64,000 bases of DNA, taken from positions 133,961-197,960 of the forward strand of contig JAKQUI010000005.1 of NCBI GenBank assembly GCA_029562645.1. Reading direction: 5' to 3'. The notes below the pieces were generated by a model, which saw only the letters and a list, made by a program, of their open reading frames with translations, ran no database searches and was not told the origin of the DNA. The number at the start of each line of letters is the position of its first letter. Positions within the stretch are counted from its first letter, which is position 1. The translations under genes were made by a program, and so were the position numbers. This DNA is from Spirochaetota bacterium (lineage in GTDB: Bacteria; Spirochaetota; UBA4802; JAKQUI01). Below are positions 1 through 7,425 of this stretch, piece after piece.

Positions 1-900
1 GCTCACCCCGCTGTTGCCGGTGTACGAGAGCGCGAAGAAGAGGTTCGCGCCCGCCGTGAAGAGCGCATAAAAGGCGCTCGTTGATGCGTCGGGGATGCCG
101 CTCCCGTTCCGGGAGGCGAGCAGCGCCATGCCCGCGATCATCAACCCCGCCGTAGAGAGGCCCTTGATCGCGAAGGTGCGGCTCGGGAGCAGCGGGAACA
201 GGACCACGTACAGGACAATGCTCACGGCGATGATGGGCAGCACCTGCCAGTGGATGCCGGTTGCGAACCAGTGGTCCCATGCGAAGAGCCCGGCGCAAAC
301 GAACAGACCGAATTTCATGAACTGCGCAAGCGAGGGCAGCAGGGTGAAGAGCCGATCGCGAAGGTCGAACCGGTAGGTGTCGGTTGCGCGGTCCGCGAGC
401 GGCGCTGTGTCAAGATAGGCCGGGATGTCGCGGCGATACACCGGGCCGATGCGCGGCGAGACGCCGTTTTTCCGGAGCTCGCTGAGCGACACGCCCGAGA
501 GCGAGAGTTTGGGAAGGACGAGTTCGATCCGTTCGCCGCGCGTGATGAGCCGCCGGTCGTATCGCCGGAGCTGGCGCAGGATCTCCCGCGCGCAAAAGCG
601 CCCCTTGCCGCTGGCGCACCAGACATTGATGCCGTCCGTGTCGATCACCAGAATCCGCACGGTCCGATTTCGAAGCACCCGCCACAGCAGGTATACCGTC
701 AGATGATAATTGCCGGTCACCAGGAGGGGGGCTGCCACGTCGTATCGCTCGCCGATGAAGTACAGGCCCGGCTCGATGCTGAAGGTCTTCCGAAACGCGC
801 GAAACCATTCGTAGAGCGCCACGAATGAGTCTTTCACCGCGTGAAAAACGAGGCGTTTCGGCACTCCGGTGATGACCGGACACGCAGCTGCAATGTTCAA
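1..900 (-). CDS. hgcA: HgcA-like corrinoid protein (mercury methylation), C-terminus off the left edge
   Basis: HgcA transfers a methyl group from a corrinoid cofactor to Hg(II), working with the ferredoxin HgcB. The reading frame is open from about 900 down to base 1. It shows PGLYFIGERYD, then LLVTGNYHLT, then the diagnostic cap-helix motif NVWCASGKG (Cys about residue 95, codon at 616-618), then GPVYRRDIPAYLD. At least three hydrophobic segments follow, matching HgcA's order of corrinoid domain then membrane domain. The CdhD/AcsC relatives lack the NVWCA(A/S)GK motif and this membrane tail. The start is uncertain: TTG at 900 keeps a PVITG stretch like HgcA N-termini, and GTG at 864 is the alternative. 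hgcB would lie beyond the left edge and cannot be seen. The family call is firm; methylation activity is inference. Confidence 0.85.
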   Translation of the reverse strand, partial: MNIAAACPVITGVPKRLVFHAVKDSFVALYEWFRAFRKTFSIEPGLYFIGERYDVAAPLLVTGNYHLTVYLLWRVLRNRTVRILVIDTDGINVWCASGKGRFCAREILRQLRRYDRRLITRGERIELVLPKLSLSGVSLSELRKNGVSPRIGPVYRRDIPAYLDTAPLADRATDTYRFDLRDRLFTLLPSLAQFMKFGLFVCAGLFAWDHWFATGIHWQVLPIIAVSIVLYVVLFPLLPSRTFAIKGLSTAGLMIAGMALLASRNGSGIPDASTSAFYALFTAGANLFFALSYTGNSGVS

Positions 901-926
901 GGTTTTGGGTTTGATGGCATCCCCGC

Positions 927-975
927 AGAATATATTCTCACAATGGAATATACTATGCAAGGTATATTCTGTCAA
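927..975 (-). promoter_or_regulatory. hgcA promoter covered by inverted-repeat operators
   Basis: On the minus strand there is TTGACA (970-975), a 17-nt spacer and TATATT (947-952), close to a sigma-70 consensus. The region between and into both boxes is a perfect inverted repeat, GAATATAC-N8-GTATATTC (946-969). A second perfect palindrome, AGAATATATTCT (927-938), lies just downstream. The repeated GAATAT half-sites would allow a dimeric repressor to block RNA polymerase. The AT-rich arms resemble ArsR/SmtB-type operators, but no such regulator gene is visible in the window. Confidence 0.8.
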
Positions 976-990
976 GAGAATTTCATGTTA

Positions 991-2442
991 TTATACAGCA
1001 AAAAGCAGCCGGGCCCGTTGCTCTATCCTGCCCTCAGATGGGCGGTCGGGACGATAGAGCTCGCGGAAGAGCGCCTCAACCGCCGCCGGACCGTCGCGTC
1101 GGGCGTCATCGTCCCGGCCCCATCCGGCGAGGATACGACGCGCCGTCGCGGGTGACGCCTTGGTCGATTTATACATCACGCGCCGCCCGTCGCCCATCGT
1201 TACAAACGGCGCCGAGCTCAGCGACACCTCGGTGACGTGCGTTTCGAGGTTTCGGGCCGCCCGCGCCCGGCGGGTCTCGCGATGATGCTCGCTATGCGAT
1301 GGGATAAAAAAATACCGCAGCGCGCCGGCCGGGATGCCGCCGACATGCACCGGCACGCCATAGTCGACGCCGTTGAGGTTCGAGCCGAGAAGCTGGGTGC
1401 CGGCGACCGCCATCACATCGTCGTAGGCGATGCGCCGGTCGAAAAGGTCCACCCAAAAGGCCGGGATGCGCCGGTAGCGCTCGTACAGCAGCGAGGATGA
1501 TCCCCTCCGGGCGCGCTCGCGGTCGGTTTCCGCCGAGGCCCAGGCGAGGACGCCGCGGAGCCAGTCGTACTGGGCGCGGTGCGGTAGGCCCGCCGCCTGC
1601 GCGTAGCCGCTGGTGCGCACAAATCCAAGCCCGCGGTAGCCGTCGTGGATCCCGCCCGGCGCGAGCTGCGCCACGCAATCGCTCGCCCAGTTGAGGCCCG
1701 TCTCGAACGCCGCGAGCGCGAGCTCGACGGAGGAAACCGGGACGGCGGCGCCGATTTCGCGCGCGATGCGCGATCGGAGCGCGACCACCGCGCTGTCGGT
1801 GACGTCGAGGTACCCGCCGACCGGAAAGAGCGATTCCTCGGAAGGGGCGAGCGCGCGCTCCCATCGCTCCCGGGCGAGCACGCCGCGTCGTACGGGCACG
1901 GGCGGGCGGTCGGCGGTTTCGCGGGATCGACCGGCACGCGCGAGGAGCGAATCATCCCGAAGGACGATGTGATTGTGCATGAGCTGGACGAGCAGGGCCA
2001 GCGGAGCGCCGTCGATGATGTGGTCGTAGGCCACCGCGCCGATGCGGTACGACCGCGCGGCCGCGTCGTGGATGATGTCGATGAGCACCGGCTTGGAATA
2101 CTCGCGTCCGTCGGCGAGGTCGACCGGGTAGCCGGCGATCAGGTCCCCGGCGGGGGGAAGCGCGCCCGCCCGAACGTGCACGTCGGCGTCGGCCAGCATG
2201 GCTCCGTAGCGACCACGGGCGAGTTGGAGGGCCTCACGCGCACAAGACGCCATATCGCAAACGTCGCCGCACGGGGGGAGCGCGCCGCGCACCTCAAGGC
2301 CGAATCCGAAATGCTTGGCGTATTTCTTTCGGAGGAAGTCCCAGCCGGTCGCCGGGCGGTCGGTGTTGAGCGCGCGAAGGAGGCGGTCGCGCGGATAGCC
2401 CACGATGCCGCCGAAGTGGATCAGGTGCGGTACGATGCTCAT
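991..2442 (-). CDS. putative CoA-dependent acyltransferase-fold protein
   Basis: A 483-residue protein with no confident family match. Two motifs suggest the chloramphenicol-acetyltransferase/condensation/BAHD fold: YDHIIDGAPLALL around residue 159, like HxxxDG, and GVDYGVPVHVGG around residue 365, like the BAHD DFGWG element. No signal peptide or membrane segment is evident, so it is probably cytoplasmic. It lies upstream of the HgcA gene on the same strand, but a strong promoter lies between them, so co-transcription need not be obligatory. The substrate is unknown. The ATG at 2442 gives the only full-length reading. Confidence 0.6.
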   Translation of the reverse strand: MSIVPHLIHFGGIVGYPRDRLLRALNTDRPATGWDFLRKKYAKHFGFGLEVRGALPPCGDVCDMASCAREALQLARGRYGAMLADADVHVRAGALPPAGDLIAGYPVDLADGREYSKPVLIDIIHDAAARSYRIGAVAYDHIIDGAPLALLVQLMHNHIVLRDDSLLARAGRSRETADRPPVPVRRGVLARERWERALAPSEESLFPVGGYLDVTDSAVVALRSRIAREIGAAVPVSSVELALAAFETGLNWASDCVAQLAPGGIHDGYRGLGFVRTSGYAQAAGLPHRAQYDWLRGVLAWASAETDRERARRGSSSLLYERYRRIPAFWVDLFDRRIAYDDVMAVAGTQLLGSNLNGVDYGVPVHVGGIPAGALRYFFIPSHSEHHRETRRARAARNLETHVTEVSLSSAPFVTMGDGRRVMYKSTKASPATARRILAGWGRDDDARRDGPAAVEALFRELYRPDRPSEGRIEQRARLLFAV

Positions 2443-2579
2443 GTGAGGCCCCCTCGAATCGTCACGATGGCATCAACATACGCTTTTTTGGGAGCGGCGT
2501 CACGGCGAAACGATACAATGTATCGGAATGCGATGCGCAAAATACGGGCGCGGTAATTGCGGCTGTGCGGCGGGGCCAG

Positions 2580-4193
2580 TTACGCGCGTTTCTGGTACTC
2601 GGTGGGGGTCGTGCCGGTCACCCGCTTGAAGGCCCGGTTGAAGGTCGACAGGCTCTCGAAGCCCACGGAGAGGGCGATGTCGATCACGCGGGCGTCGCGG
2701 GTCGCAAGCCGCCGTATCGCCTCCTCGATGCGCAGCCGGTTCACGTACTCGCCGATCTTCTCGCCGGTGAACGAGACGAAGAGGCGGCCCAGGTAGCTGG
2801 GATTGAGGTCCACCGCGGCGGCCAGCCCCTCGCGCGAGAGGTCCGACGCGTAGTGCTCGCGGATGAAGTCGATCACCCTGCGCAGCTTTTCCTCGGCGCT
2901 TTCGGTGAGCGCGGGGCGGTCCGGTGAAGCGGGATCGGAGGCGCCCGCGGGGGGCCGCCCCGGGCGCTGGAGCTGGTCGTACAGGCGCGCGTGCTCCACC
3001 TTGATGCGCGCATAGTCGCCGATAAACAGCGCCATGAACAGCACCACGATGATCGGCGAGCCGTAGGTGGCGATCATCCCGTGGCCGGGATGTCCCGCCA
3101 GCGCAATGGCGTTTTCCACCGCGAGCATGGCGATGGCGAGCGAGAGCAAGGGGGCCAGGATTCGAATGCGCGTCGTATCGCGGTGCAGCGCGTGCAACCG
3201 GATCAGCAGTATGCAGAAGTAACCCGCGCCAAGGCCGATGCACAGGAAATTGATGAGGTACGATCCGCTGCGCCCCACAAGCCCCGGAACGGCATATGTG
3301 TTGATGAGCTGCGCCGCTGCGAGCAAAGCGAGCGCCGGCAGCGCGATCCGGTTTACGGTCGTCAGATAACGACCGTAGGCGGCCTGGACGATGAAGGCCA
3401 GGACCACGATGAAAAACGGAACCGACAGCAATACGAAACTCATGGCGCCCATGAGCCGTTGGTCGGTGGTGCAGTCGATCACGCGCGGCGGATAGGGAAA
3501 AAAGAGCGCCAGGATATACGCCGCGTAATACGCCAGTCCCAGCGCGCTGTAGAGGAGCTTCCGCTCGCGCGAGGCGCCGAAGAACACGAGGAGCAGCACG
3601 ATGGTCCCGCAGTACAGGAACACGATGCCGAAGGGGATCATGGTGAGCCAGAAATGCTGTTGGCGTTCCCGCTTCGCGAACGCCTCGCCGTCAAGAATGC
3701 GCGCCTCGGCGGCGAACCCGCCGTATTCGCGCCCGAAGATGCCGAGACGAACGGAGACCTCGTTTCGCCCCGGCGCGATCACGCCGGGCGCAATGGCATA
3801 GTTGCGCGGGGAGTGCAGGCGGAAGAGGTCCGTCCCCGTGCGTCGGCCGATCGGCTGCGCATTGATGAAGACCTCGTCGGCGTGGTACACGCGACCGAGG
3901 GAGATGCCGTACCAGCGTCCCGGATCGGCCCCGGCGTCGAATGAGCCGCGAAGCCATACATGGCCCATCGTATCGAAGCGGTTTCCGGGGATGGTGAAGG
4001 TCGCGGGCATGGAGATGGGACGCCACCCGGTGGCCGATGCGGCCTGCGCATGGGTGCGGGACCCGTCGTTGAGGATCTCCCAGCGCTCCACGGGCGCCCC
4101 ATCGGTCCCGTCGCCCCCGCGGCAGGAAGCGAGCGCAATGCACATGAGCATCGTCAGGGCGAACAGCGTTATCGTTCGCCGAGTTTCAGTCAC
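2580..4193 (-). CDS. membrane-bound AraC-family regulator with 7TM-DISM sensor
   Basis: The N-terminus carries a lipoprotein-type signal (LMCIALASC). A roughly 150-residue extracytoplasmic domain of jelly-roll type follows, then seven hydrophobic segments (about residues 180-390) of 7TMR-DISM type, a proline-rich linker, and a C-terminal AraC helix-turn-helix domain with the typical IALSVGFESLSTFNRAFKR ending. This architecture links sensing of an external ligand, probably a carbohydrate, directly to DNA binding. The preferred start is GTG at 4193, which overlaps the upstream stop in GTGACTGA and is preceded by GAGG. An in-frame ATG at 4229 is possible but would overlap the upstream gene by 44 bases. 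Targets are unknown. Confidence 0.85.
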   Translation of the reverse strand: MTETRRTITLFALTMLMCIALASCRGGDGTDGAPVERWEILNDGSRTHAQAASATGWRPISMPATFTIPGNRFDTMGHVWLRGSFDAGADPGRWYGISLGRVYHADEVFINAQPIGRRTGTDLFRLHSPRNYAIAPGVIAPGRNEVSVRLGIFGREYGGFAAEARILDGEAFAKRERQQHFWLTMIPFGIVFLYCGTIVLLLVFFGASRERKLLYSALGLAYYAAYILALFFPYPPRVIDCTTDQRLMGAMSFVLLSVPFFIVVLAFIVQAAYGRYLTTVNRIALPALALLAAAQLINTYAVPGLVGRSGSYLINFLCIGLGAGYFCILLIRLHALHRDTTRIRILAPLLSLAIAMLAVENAIALAGHPGHGMIATYGSPIIVVLFMALFIGDYARIKVEHARLYDQLQRPGRPPAGASDPASPDRPALTESAEEKLRRVIDFIREHYASDLSREGLAAAVDLNPSYLGRLFVSFTGEKIGEYVNRLRIEEAIRRLATRDARVIDIALSVGFESLSTFNRAFKRVTGTTPTEYQKRA

Positions 4194-4971
4194 GCGCGCC
4201 CCGTTCCTCAAGCAGTCGAATAAACGCATCGCATAATTCGCGCTGGGTTCGGTATTTCCGGACCTGGCTCTTCAAGTATTCATCGCTTCCCTGCTTGATT
4301 GTCCGCAGCCGCGCGGTATATTCGCGCTCGCGAGCGGCGTGCTCCCCGCTTCGCTTTTTGGCGCGTGAAAGGGCCGTGTGGCCTTCCTTGTTCGCCCGGT
4401 TCGGGTCCGCGCGCGCGTCGAGCAGGAGCTTCGCCGCATCGCAGTCGCAGAGGCTGGCGGCCTCGATGAGCGGGGTGTCCCCCCACCGGTCCGTTTCGTC
4501 GATGCGCAGCCCGGCGGCGATGAGCATACCAAGGAGCTCGTCGCTGCCGGTCGACACGGCGTGATGGAGCGCCGTTCTGCCGTCCTTGTCGGCGATATGT
4601 ACGTTTACCAGCGGCTGCGCAAGAGCGCGCTTGACCATCGCCACATCCGTGCGCCGGGTGTAGTGGATGATATTGTAACTGCTGAAAAAGCGCTCGTAGA
4701 CGGCCCACGAACCGGTGACCGGCAGAAGAAGCGTGTCCAGGACCAGGCTGAACGGAAGGTCGATGATCACCACGGTCATGGTCGGCCAGCCGCCGACGGG
4801 ATTGTGGGGGTGCGGCGGCGTGGTGAGGATCCGGAAGTCCGTCCGGGTTCCGCTGTAGACGAGCGGTTCGCCGAAGTCGCGCGTCGCAAGAGACGCGATC
4901 GTTACGCACCCAAGCGACGCCATGCCCGCACAGCCCAAAAGAAGAATTAATATGATGGCGCGTCGGCGCAT
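4186..4971 (-). CDS. YceK/YidQ-type lipoprotein fused to ankyrin repeats
   Basis: A lipoprotein signal (LILLLGCAGMASLGC) leads into a region with YSGTRTDF and LPFSLVLDTLLLPVTG. This is the signature of the small YceK/YidQ (DUF1375) outer-membrane lipoproteins. About three ankyrin repeats follow (DGRTALHHAVSTG, WGDTPLIEAASL, EGHTALSRAKK), then a charged helical tail. The free-standing family is short, so the ankyrin extension is unusual. It overlaps the AraC-type gene by 8 bases, so the two are probably one transcript. It may present a protein-interaction surface in the periplasm; this is inference. Confidence 0.8.
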   Translation of the reverse strand: MRRRAIILILLLGCAGMASLGCVTIASLATRDFGEPLVYSGTRTDFRILTTPPHPHNPVGGWPTMTVVIIDLPFSLVLDTLLLPVTGSWAVYERFFSSYNIIHYTRRTDVAMVKRALAQPLVNVHIADKDGRTALHHAVSTGSDELLGMLIAAGLRIDETDRWGDTPLIEAASLCDCDAAKLLLDARADPNRANKEGHTALSRAKKRSGEHAAREREYTARLRTIKQGSDEYLKSQVRKYRTQRELCDAFIRLLEERGARD

Positions 4972-5172
4972 GATCCACCCCCCTCATGGGTCTCGGTCCG
5001 GTATCTGATCAGCGTACAGGAAAAACCGCAATCACTAATTTGACGACGACGCTCAAGCGGGCGCATCATTGAAAAAAAGATTGAATTTTCCCTGCGCAAT
5101 TCGCCTTGTCGCGTATCGTGAAAAACTTGAATATCATTCGATTGATGCTATTCTGATAGCGAAAAAGCGGGC

Positions 5173-5703
5173 ATGTCCGACAACACGAAACAACAGAGGA
5201 TCACCTTCCGGCGCGGCATCGTCGCGACGATCATCGGGATCGCGCACGTCGTGGTCGGATGCGCCGGGACGATGTGGGCGATCGCGCGCATCGCGGTCAT
5301 CGGCTACCGGGCGCCGCTCGAGATGGGCGCGTGGATGGCCGCCTTCAACTATCTGTACGAGGGGCATGTGGCGCTGCTCTGGCTCTCGGGAATCGGCCTT
5401 CTGCGCGGACGGGCGTGGGGGCGCGCCCTGGCGCTCGTCTGGGCCGCGCTCTCGATCGTTCTGCATGTCGCGGCGTACGGGATCCAGCGCCACTACTGGG
5501 GGCTCCTTTCGCCCGGCTTCGGCTGGGGCGATTATTTCGTTCTGTACTACGCCGGCGCGCTTGTCGTTGCGATCGCCGGTTCATGGGCGCTGGGAAGGCT
5601 CCCCGGCTGGGCGCGCGCGCTGTCCGAACTGGTCGGACGCGACACCCCCTTCGCGCGCGTACTCGAGGCGCTTGCGCGCCCAACGGAGCGCTCCAAGCCA
5701 TGA
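5173..5703 (+). CDS. polytopic membrane protein, unknown function
   Basis: A 176-residue protein with about four hydrophobic segments (residues 14-45, 50-75, 80-105, 118-142) and a short charged C-terminus. No recognisable catalytic motif. Its TGA stop overlaps the ATG of the next gene (ATGA), indicating translational coupling and a shared membrane function. The roughly 200 bases upstream separate it from the divergent ankyrin lipoprotein and should hold both promoters. Confidence 0.75.
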   Translation: MSDNTKQQRITFRRGIVATIIGIAHVVVGCAGTMWAIARIAVIGYRAPLEMGAWMAAFNYLYEGHVALLWLSGIGLLRGRAWGRALALVWAALSIVLHVAAYGIQRHYWGLLSPGFGWGDYFVLYYAGALVVAIAGSWALGRLPGWARALSELVGRDTPFARVLEALARPTERSKP

Positions 5704-7337
5704 CCCCCATCGGACACATGGCCACCGGCGTCGCCGCGGGCGGGATCATCGCCCCGGTCATCAACAAGGCCTTCAAGACGCCCTATCGCGCGCTCATTCC
5801 CATCTATCTGGTCGCCTCCGTGATCCCCGACGTGGACGGTCTTTCGCTCCTGGTGAGCCGCGCGGCGTATTTCGGGAAGGCCTGGTACTCGCACCACATG
5901 GCGGGGCACTCGATCATCGGCGCGGCCGTGTATGCGACGGTGCTGGCGCTCTTCTATCTCCTGTTCGCCGTAACGGGGCGCGGCGTCATCAACCTGTTTC
6001 GAATGGACAAGGTGCCGTTGGAGCACCGGCTTCGCCGCACCGTCGGCGCGTGGATCGCCGCCTTCATCGGCTGCCTGGCCCATTACGCGGGCGACCTTCC
6101 CACGCCGCCCGGCCCCTGGGGCGGGATCGCCCTCATGTGGCCCAGCATGACGATGTACGGCGGCTGGAACCGCATCTTCTGGCATAACTGGTATCTCATC
6201 TACTTGTCGATCGGGTTCCTCGGGTCGTACCTGGCCGTGCAGCTGGTCGCCGGGTTCTTCGCCGCCTTCACGCCGCGGGTGATGCGCTGGACGGGATATC
6301 TGTTCCGGACCGCGGCCGTGGTCTTGTGCGCGCTGTTTCTCTATCAGACGGCGGCGTTCGTTCACAAGCACGATTTGCGAACAATGGGGCCGGCGCGCTG
6401 GGACGCGCTCAACCGCTCGCTGGTGCCCGCGAAATACATGAAGCGCGCCGACGCCTACTACGACAAAGCGACGGTCTTCTGGCGCAGAAGCGTCATCACC
6501 ATGCCCGATATCGTCAAGTACGGGAACATCACCCTGCATTTCTTCGAGAACCTGCACCGGCGCGTCGCGCCGGCGGTGGGGCGCTTCATGCCGGTCACGC
6601 GGACGCGGGAGGACGATATGGCGCTCTATCGCGCGCTCCAGGCGATGGCGCCGGGTATGGAAGACAACCGTCCGGGCGACTACCGCGTCTGGATCCTGCG
6701 CGATGCGCTCCCGCGTCCGGACTATTTCAACCGCGGGTTCCTGTACCAGCTCATTCACCGGACGAAGAAGCACATCATGCAGATGACCAATGCCTGGATG
6801 GTGGTGATCCACATCGAGGAGCGGGACGGCGCGGGCAACGCGGTCCGCGTGAAGAAGATCTATCACAATGACAAAATCTTCGTGTCCGATCGCATCATGC
6901 CGCAGCTCAATCTGCACGAGCTTCCGCAGGTCACCTTTAAATTCTGGGAGCACGATCGGGTCCAGTACTCGCTGATCCCCGGCTCCGACCTCACGCGCTT
7001 TCACAACCTCGCGAAGGGCTACTACCTCACGATATCGACGGTGCGCGGGCACCTGTGGCCGAACTGGCGCTCCGGCGTGCTCATCCACGACGGGCCCTGG
7101 ACGGAGGGATGCATCATCCACGCCTACCTGCACACGGACATCGGCCGCCATCTCGAGTGGGCCTACTACCCGCTCTGGGAGCGCGCCGACGAGATCATCA
7201 AGAAGGACATCCGCGGCACCGTCTATCGCGGCAGGAACATCTACTGGGGGCGGTTGCTGTTCATCAAGGACCCCGTTCGCCTCGAGACGCTCGCGCAACG
7301 GGCTCCGGTAACTCCGCAGGTGGCGCATTCCCAATAA
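5700..7337 (+). CDS. YdjM-type membrane hydrolase domain with C-terminal peptidoglycan-enzyme-like region
   Basis: The first ~220 residues match the YdjM/DUF457 membrane-bound metal-dependent hydrolases: MTPIGHMATG at the start, IPDVDGLSLL, SHHMAGHSIIG and HYAGDLPTPPGPWGG supply His/Asp ligands between membrane helices. The last ~320 residues are soluble. They end in SGVLIHDGPWTEGCIIH, which resembles the IHxG...GCI pattern of YkuD/L,D-transpeptidase-like and DUF5675 proteins. That second assignment is weak. The frame is open further upstream, but the ATG at 5700 coupled to the previous stop is the natural start. Confidence 0.7.
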   Translation: MTPIGHMATGVAAGGIIAPVINKAFKTPYRALIPIYLVASVIPDVDGLSLLVSRAAYFGKAWYSHHMAGHSIIGAAVYATVLALFYLLFAVTGRGVINLFRMDKVPLEHRLRRTVGAWIAAFIGCLAHYAGDLPTPPGPWGGIALMWPSMTMYGGWNRIFWHNWYLIYLSIGFLGSYLAVQLVAGFFAAFTPRVMRWTGYLFRTAAVVLCALFLYQTAAFVHKHDLRTMGPARWDALNRSLVPAKYMKRADAYYDKATVFWRRSVITMPDIVKYGNITLHFFENLHRRVAPAVGRFMPVTRTREDDMALYRALQAMAPGMEDNRPGDYRVWILRDALPRPDYFNRGFLYQLIHRTKKHIMQMTNAWMVVIHIEERDGAGNAVRVKKIYHNDKIFVSDRIMPQLNLHELPQVTFKFWEHDRVQYSLIPGSDLTRFHNLAKGYYLTISTVRGHLWPNWRSGVLIHDGPWTEGCIIHAYLHTDIGRHLEWAYYPLWERADEIIKKDIRGTVYRGRNIYWGRLLFIKDPVRLETLAQRAPVTPQVAHSQ

Positions 7338-7425
7338 CGTTTCCGCGACGGGCCATGTTTTTTTGTTTACGTCTCGCCGGTCCCGGGATATCGGGTGCAC
7401 CACTTCCTACAATCGGAGATGCGTC

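Noticed and set aside
410-883. Minus-strand ATG frame overlapping hgcA
   Set aside because: It is a different frame, Arg/His-rich and without motifs; the HgcA frame explains the region.
5259-5699. Upstream extension of the YdjM-type gene
   Set aside because: The extension overlaps the preceding membrane-protein gene in another frame, is Arg-rich and lacks hydrophobic order; the ATGA junction at 5700 is the natural start.
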